Source: JAZUCL01 sp045639125 (GTDB lineage: Bacteria; Bacillota; Clostridia; Oscillospirales; QAMX01). From it: a DNA stretch of 64,000 nt. Within the stretch, counting starts at the first letter, position 1. Each line of letters begins with the position of its first letter. The DNA is taken from positions 1-64,000 of the forward strand of contig JAZUCL010000017.1 in the NCBI GenBank assembly GCA_045639125.1, read 5' to 3'. The notes beneath the pieces were generated by a model. It saw nothing but the letters and a program-made list of their open reading frames with translations. It had not been told where the DNA came from and did not search any database. Position numbers and translations under genes: made by a program. Positions 60,149 to 64,000 of this stretch are shown here, one piece after another.

Positions 60149-61642
60149 TTATGCATTTCGCAAAACGATTAAAGTTTCCCTGTTAATCGCATTCTTTGCG
60201 TTCAGGCCATAACGCTTATAAGTTTGGAGAGGAAACAACTCTTCGATTTGCCACCCACACTGCTGAGCGAGCACCGCAAGAAGGCAAGGAGTATCAATGT
60301 TGTACTCTGTTCCTCCCAGCGTCGTTTTATTATGTCCTACAACCAGACCATACAAGCCGTTGGGCTTCATCATAGATCTTACGTTGATAAACATAGCCTT
60401 CATCTCTGTAAAGTATTTATAGACAAGCGTAGGAACTGCTTGCTTACGAAATCCATCTTTTTCATTCAGCGACTCAGCCATAGAACAAATGAGGTTATAG
60501 ATTTCCTCTGGCAAACAACTTGTATTCTCTGCAATCTCGCTGGCCCACTTGCTTTTCTCGGTTTTTAGCAACTCGCGACTTCCAATAAGACTCGCTTCCA
60601 GCCGTCCAATCTCTGAAGCGCTGCACAAACCAAGCCACACTAAGCTAATTCGCTGAGTATCGATATAAGGCAAGGCAGTTACATACGGAGGGCTTGTAAT
60701 TGCTGCATCAAATTGAACGTCACCGAAAGGCTTAGCACATTTGATGTCGCAATTAAATGCACGGTTATTTGGGAAAAAGGCTTTGTCCTCCACAGATTGT
60801 GTCTGTTCTATTTTCTTCAAATACTTAGAGGCTTTTTGGATATACGCATCCAAAAAGCTTATTTCAGGCATTGGGGATTTCCGACGCCTTATTCGTAAAT
60901 CAGAAGGCTCTTGATAAGAATAATCCCGAATTAGATCACTGGCGACCACAAGAAAGAAGTCCTGAATCGGTGGATCGTCATTTTCCAACTCTTTGCGAAT
61001 AGATTCCAGCATACATAGCGTGTCCATAGGAATCCAATTACTCAGATATTTGAGTCGCTCATCGTCTTTTGGGATGTTGATTGCCATGGGTTGAGACAAG
61101 GCTCGTTTCAATTCATACAAACGGACAGATGCTTCCTCAACATCCATCTTTAATGCACCAACCTTGGTATTGGCAATTAAACAAGCCAAAGGATTTATGT
61201 CTGTTCCATATGCTTCAATTCCAGCGTGGGCACATTCAACAATTGTTGTGCCGCTTCCGTCAAATGGGTCTAATACCTTGTGGCCACGTTGTACCCCAAA
61301 CACATTTGCAATCGCATGCACGATCTGAGGATTGAACTTCCCTTTATATTCGTGAATACCATGTGTGGAATAGCGAGTGTGCTGTTTGACAGCCCTTAAA
61401 GTATCGTCCTTTTCATATAAGCCTTGACGTGTGGGGTAGCTAACGCCATCGATCTTATATGCACGATAGAAAGTGAGCTCTTTGGCATTATCAAGGTTGA
61501 TTCTTTCGCCGGAAATGATAGTGCAATGTTTGTCGTCAGACACCACGTTAATCCCTGGCAATAAGACATTCAGTTCTCGCATTTGGAGAACCTTTTCATA
61601 CTCCATATACGAATATGGAAATTTTAACAATTCGATTTGCAT
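60149..61642 (-). CDS. DNA methyltransferase 1 of the BfiI-like system
   Basis: The 497-residue enzyme has the SAM motif DPFDGSGTTIVECAHAG (about 125-141) and, about 210 residues later, the catalytic motif TSPPYVTALPY. The order motif I before IV with a long segment between them is not that of the usual beta-type m4C enzymes. TSPPY suggests N4-cytosine or N6-adenine methylation. It lies 11 bases upstream of the nuclease gene in transcription order and should protect one strand of the site. Confidence 0.85.
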   Translation of the reverse strand: MQIELLKFPYSYMEYEKVLQMRELNVLLPGINVVSDDKHCTIISGERINLDNAKELTFYRAYKIDGVSYPTRQGLYEKDDTLRAVKQHTRYSTHGIHEYKGKFNPQIVHAIANVFGVQRGHKVLDPFDGSGTTIVECAHAGIEAYGTDINPLACLIANTKVGALKMDVEEASVRLYELKRALSQPMAINIPKDDERLKYLSNWIPMDTLCMLESIRKELENDDPPIQDFFLVVASDLIRDYSYQEPSDLRIRRRKSPMPEISFLDAYIQKASKYLKKIEQTQSVEDKAFFPNNRAFNCDIKCAKPFGDVQFDAAITSPPYVTALPYIDTQRISLVWLGLCSASEIGRLEASLIGSRELLKTEKSKWASEIAENTSCLPEEIYNLICSMAESLNEKDGFRKQAVPTLVYKYFTEMKAMFINVRSMMKPNGLYGLVVGHNKTTLGGTEYNIDTPCLLAVLAQQCGWQIEELFPLQTYKRYGLNAKNAINRETLIVLRNA

Positions 61643-61648
61643 GTTACA

Positions 61649-62785
61649 TTAGTCCTTCCTAAAAATAAGGATATTTTCGGTTTTAATCTTCCCGTACTTT
61701 AGGTTGAAGGATTTTTTTGTTGAGGCAATTTCTCGTTCAATATTTGCAACGAGTACCATTTTGTGGTCTTCAGCGACGCTGCAGATCAGCTCTGCATTAT
61801 CAACTATTTTCCCTTTAATTACAGAACGCCCAACAACAAAACAAATGTGTCCACCTAAAAGCAAGACCTCAGAGAGCAAATCAAAAACGCTGCTCATTTG
61901 TTTTCGGAAATCTTCTTCAGTCTGTCCGTTCTTCTTCTGATAATGGGGTCTTGCTCCAATTTCAAAAGTTCTAACTTGGATTGGATCGAACCCCAGCCAC
62001 CACATTCTGTATTTGTGGTATAGCCAATATTCGTAAGCATTAGGGTACGGAGGGGATGTAATGACCAAGCCAACCGGTTTATCAAAATCCGAAGCAAGTA
62101 CGGAAAGAATGTCTTGGTTGCGGATTTTGCTACATTTCAAATTGACCCTATTTCCTCTTTTTGCTTCATGTGTTTTGTTGCATGCAGTTAGAAACGATCC
62201 AAAAACATCATTGGCAGTATAATTATTATCAACAGCAGCATATCGAGTATCGCTCTCTTGATTCGAAACTCGAACGATAATACTGGATAAAGACAGCTTC
62301 AGTGCATTTTTTAGATTGACATCGCTTTGTTCGTCAATGTGCTTCAAGAGAGAGGATAAAGCTTTTTGGACATCAGGTTTAAACCAGTGATCGAGATTGG
62401 GAATAGTTGGAATATCTACACATCCATCAAAGGTGTTTTTTGCTTGCTCATAAACATCATAGGCTACTGGCAAAAAATCCGGAGGGAGTTCTTTGGTTTT
62501 TACGCTTGAAATCAAACAAGCAATCGGATTCAAATCAATTCCGACAGACTCAAAACCCGCACGCTGTGCCTCAAGAAGAGTTGTTCCACTCCCACAAAAC
62601 GGGTCCAATACAACCGCACCTTTGTCACATCCCAGGGCAGAGATAAGCTCTCTCGGTATATCAGGAATAAATCTTGCAGGGTATGGATGGATACTCGCCA
62701 ATGAATCTTGGGAAGCGTTAGTGAAATTCCAGTCCACGGCTTTTAACCTTGCATATCTGGAATCAAATATCTCAATATGTGACAT
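61649..62785 (-). CDS. DNA methyltransferase 2 of the BfiI-like system
   Basis: The 378-residue enzyme has motif I DPFCGSGTTLLEAQRAG (about 61-77) and motif IV TSPPYPNAYEYW (about 242-253), again with a long spacer. It resembles methyltransferase 1 and lies 6 bases before it. Two methyltransferases are expected for an asymmetric type IIS target, one for each strand. ATG with AGGAG upstream. Confidence 0.85.
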   Translation of the reverse strand: MSHIEIFDSRYARLKAVDWNFTNASQDSLASIHPYPARFIPDIPRELISALGCDKGAVVLDPFCGSGTTLLEAQRAGFESVGIDLNPIACLISSVKTKELPPDFLPVAYDVYEQAKNTFDGCVDIPTIPNLDHWFKPDVQKALSSLLKHIDEQSDVNLKNALKLSLSSIIVRVSNQESDTRYAAVDNNYTANDVFGSFLTACNKTHEAKRGNRVNLKCSKIRNQDILSVLASDFDKPVGLVITSPPYPNAYEYWLYHKYRMWWLGFDPIQVRTFEIGARPHYQKKNGQTEEDFRKQMSSVFDLLSEVLLLGGHICFVVGRSVIKGKIVDNAELICSVAEDHKMVLVANIEREIASTKKSFNLKYGKIKTENILIFRKD

Positions 62786-62809
62786 AAACTATCTCCTAAG
62801 TTATACCTG

Positions 62810-64000
62810 TTACAGGTGTATACGGTGTTCAAGTGCCAGTCCAATCAGTCGATCTGCTTGATCAGCCATGAACAGAGGAATATTCAGTACATCATCATCC
62901 AGCTTCAGATTATCAAGCGAGAACCGAACACGGAGCTTTACTTTATCCGGGAACAATTCCTTGAATTTTCTGAGGCTCTTGCTCGCCAAATTTGCTTCGG
63001 ATTTTACTTCAACAGGGAAAATGTCATTATCCCGCTGAATCAGAAAATCCACTTCATATGGTGGATTATTCTGCGACCAATAACGAGGTAGTACCTCAAA
63101 CTGCGTAATCAAAGTTTGCAATACATAGTTTTCGGTTAAGGCTCCCTTGAACTCGGTGAACAGGCGGTTACCTTCGCCAAAAGCCGTAGGAGCCAACTGC
63201 GCCAGACGACGAAGCAGACCTACGTCCACCAAATAAAGTTTGAACGCAGACAGATCATCATAAGCGGCTACAGGAAGACCAGGAGCACTGCTGCGGTAGA
63301 TCTTATGCACCAAGCGGGCATCTACCAACCATTGAAGAGCATCCTCATATTCACGAGCTCTTGCACCTTCTTTGACAACCTTATAGATAAATTTCTTGTT
63401 CTCTCTTGCCAACTGAGAGGGAACAGACTTCCAAATCATAGAGATCTTCGGAAACTCGGTAAGATTGGGATGTTTAGCAAAGTCACGCTCGTAAGCACCG
63501 ATGATATCGGACAAAGCTTCCTGCATGGCAGATACGTCACGGGCCTCCGTCCACATCTTTACCGATTCCGGCATACCTCCGGTAACATAGTACATCTTTA
63601 GCTTCTCATATAACGGATTGAAAAAAGCATCGGGAATCGGCTCAAGTGTATCCACGCTCTCCAAATACTTCACAAGGTTCTCATCACCGTTTGCGAGAAG
63701 GAACTCGGTAAATGTCATGGGGTCGATCTGCATGAAGTTGACCTTTCCTACAGGAAAAGAAGATGGCTTAGCCAGGGCAATGCCAAGCAGCGAACCGGCA
63801 CAGGCAATGTGATACTGCGGAGCATTCTCGCAGAAATACTTCATGGCATTGATGACCTTGGGGCAGTCCTGCACCTCGTCAAAAATGATGAGTGTCTTTT
63901 CAGGCAAAATCTTATAGCCGCTGGCCAGCATCAGATTCTGCAGAATCCGATCCACATCTTTGGTAGTTTCAAAGAACTGTTTATATTCTTCGTTTTCATC
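62810..64000 (-). CDS. AAA ATPase with DUF4143 domain (partial)
   Basis: The frame is open through the right edge, so the Walker A region is outside the window. What is seen includes the Walker B strand LIIFDEVQDCP, the sensor segment CAGSLLGIAL, and the DUF4143 nuclease-like domain near the end (FTEFKGALTENYVLQTL, then PYEVDFLIQRDNDIFPVEVKSE, with the D-x-x-ExK type pattern). These ATPases of unknown role are common in anaerobes and mobile regions. It is 24 bases before methyltransferase 2, but the family is usually independent. Confidence 0.88.
   Translation of the reverse strand, partial: DENEEYKQFFETTKDVDRILQNLMLASGYKILPEKTLIIFDEVQDCPKVINAMKYFCENAPQYHIACAGSLLGIALAKPSSFPVGKVNFMQIDPMTFTEFLLANGDENLVKYLESVDTLEPIPDAFFNPLYEKLKMYYVTGGMPESVKMWTEARDVSAMQEALSDIIGAYERDFAKHPNLTEFPKISMIWKSVPSQLARENKKFIYKVVKEGARAREYEDALQWLVDARLVHKIYRSSAPGLPVAAYDDLSAFKLYLVDVGLLRRLAQLAPTAFGEGNRLFTEFKGALTENYVLQTLITQFEVLPRYWSQNNPPYEVDFLIQRDNDIFPVEVKSEANLASKSLRKFKELFPDKVKLRVRFSLDNLKLDDDVLNIPLFMADQADRLIGLALEHRIHL

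Overview
The window looks like part of the chromosome of a low-GC, spore-forming anaerobe of the Clostridia (an Oscillospiraceae-like gut organism fits best). The evidence is spoIIID, a CotH-type kinase gene, rubrerythrin, the rpsO-pnp-mlpA gene order, strong Shine-Dalgarno sites, frequent TTG/GTG starts and a T-box in front of tyrS. Taxonomy is inference; no rRNA is present.

Layout. 0-3.2 kb: the end of a DeoR-type regulator, a zinc-ribbon gene preceded by a strongly structured RNA with its own promoter and terminator, spoIIID with a sigma-E-like promoter, an S-layer-homology protein and a tiny Cys/Gly-rich membrane protein. 3.2-13.2 kb: a secreted lipase-like hydrolase, mlpA, pnp, rpsO, argS, a pyrB carrying a PyrI-like zinc domain, and a lipoprotein with an apparently inactivated NlpC/P60 domain. 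13.4-18.7 kb: a two-component system divergent from a VTC/DUF4956/CotH operon. 18.7-24 kb: rubrerythrin, an HTH-GlmM fusion overlapping a left-handed beta-helix acyltransferase-like gene, glyS and tRNA-Pro(TGG).

24-28.3 kb, directly behind tRNA-Pro, is an accessory patch. It holds a Thoeris-like defence pair: a TIR-like gene and a macro-domain gene whose N-terminal part is split off by a +1 frame change at a TTTT run. Beside it are a DUF4417 gene, a toxin-like domain gene and three small acidic genes that could be immunity genes.

28.3-54 kb is mostly housekeeping: oxidoreductase, CCA-adding enzyme, RadC, pgi, D,D-carboxypeptidase, mtaB, pyridoxal kinase, polysaccharide deacetylase, alpha-L-fucosidase, MscS, alanine/glycine symporter, ClC channel, metK, T-box/tyrS, metA, a RodA/FtsW protein and a tandem amidohydrolase pair in which the second copy has lost its metal ligands. 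An Lrp/AsnC relic lies between the symporter and ClC genes.

55.5-64 kb is a second accessory island. A 5'-truncated YgjV gene marks its edge, followed by TnpV and a DUF6809-like gene typical of conjugative elements, a PIN/HTH-ImmA toxin-antitoxin-like pair, an unknown gene, a BfiI-like restriction system (PLD-fold nuclease with two methyltransferases) and a partial DUF4143 ATPase. The most interesting regions are the Thoeris-like locus, the orphan structured RNA, the HTH-GlmM fusion, the BfiI-like system, and the two lost-active-site proteins (NlpC/P60-like and amidohydrolase-like).
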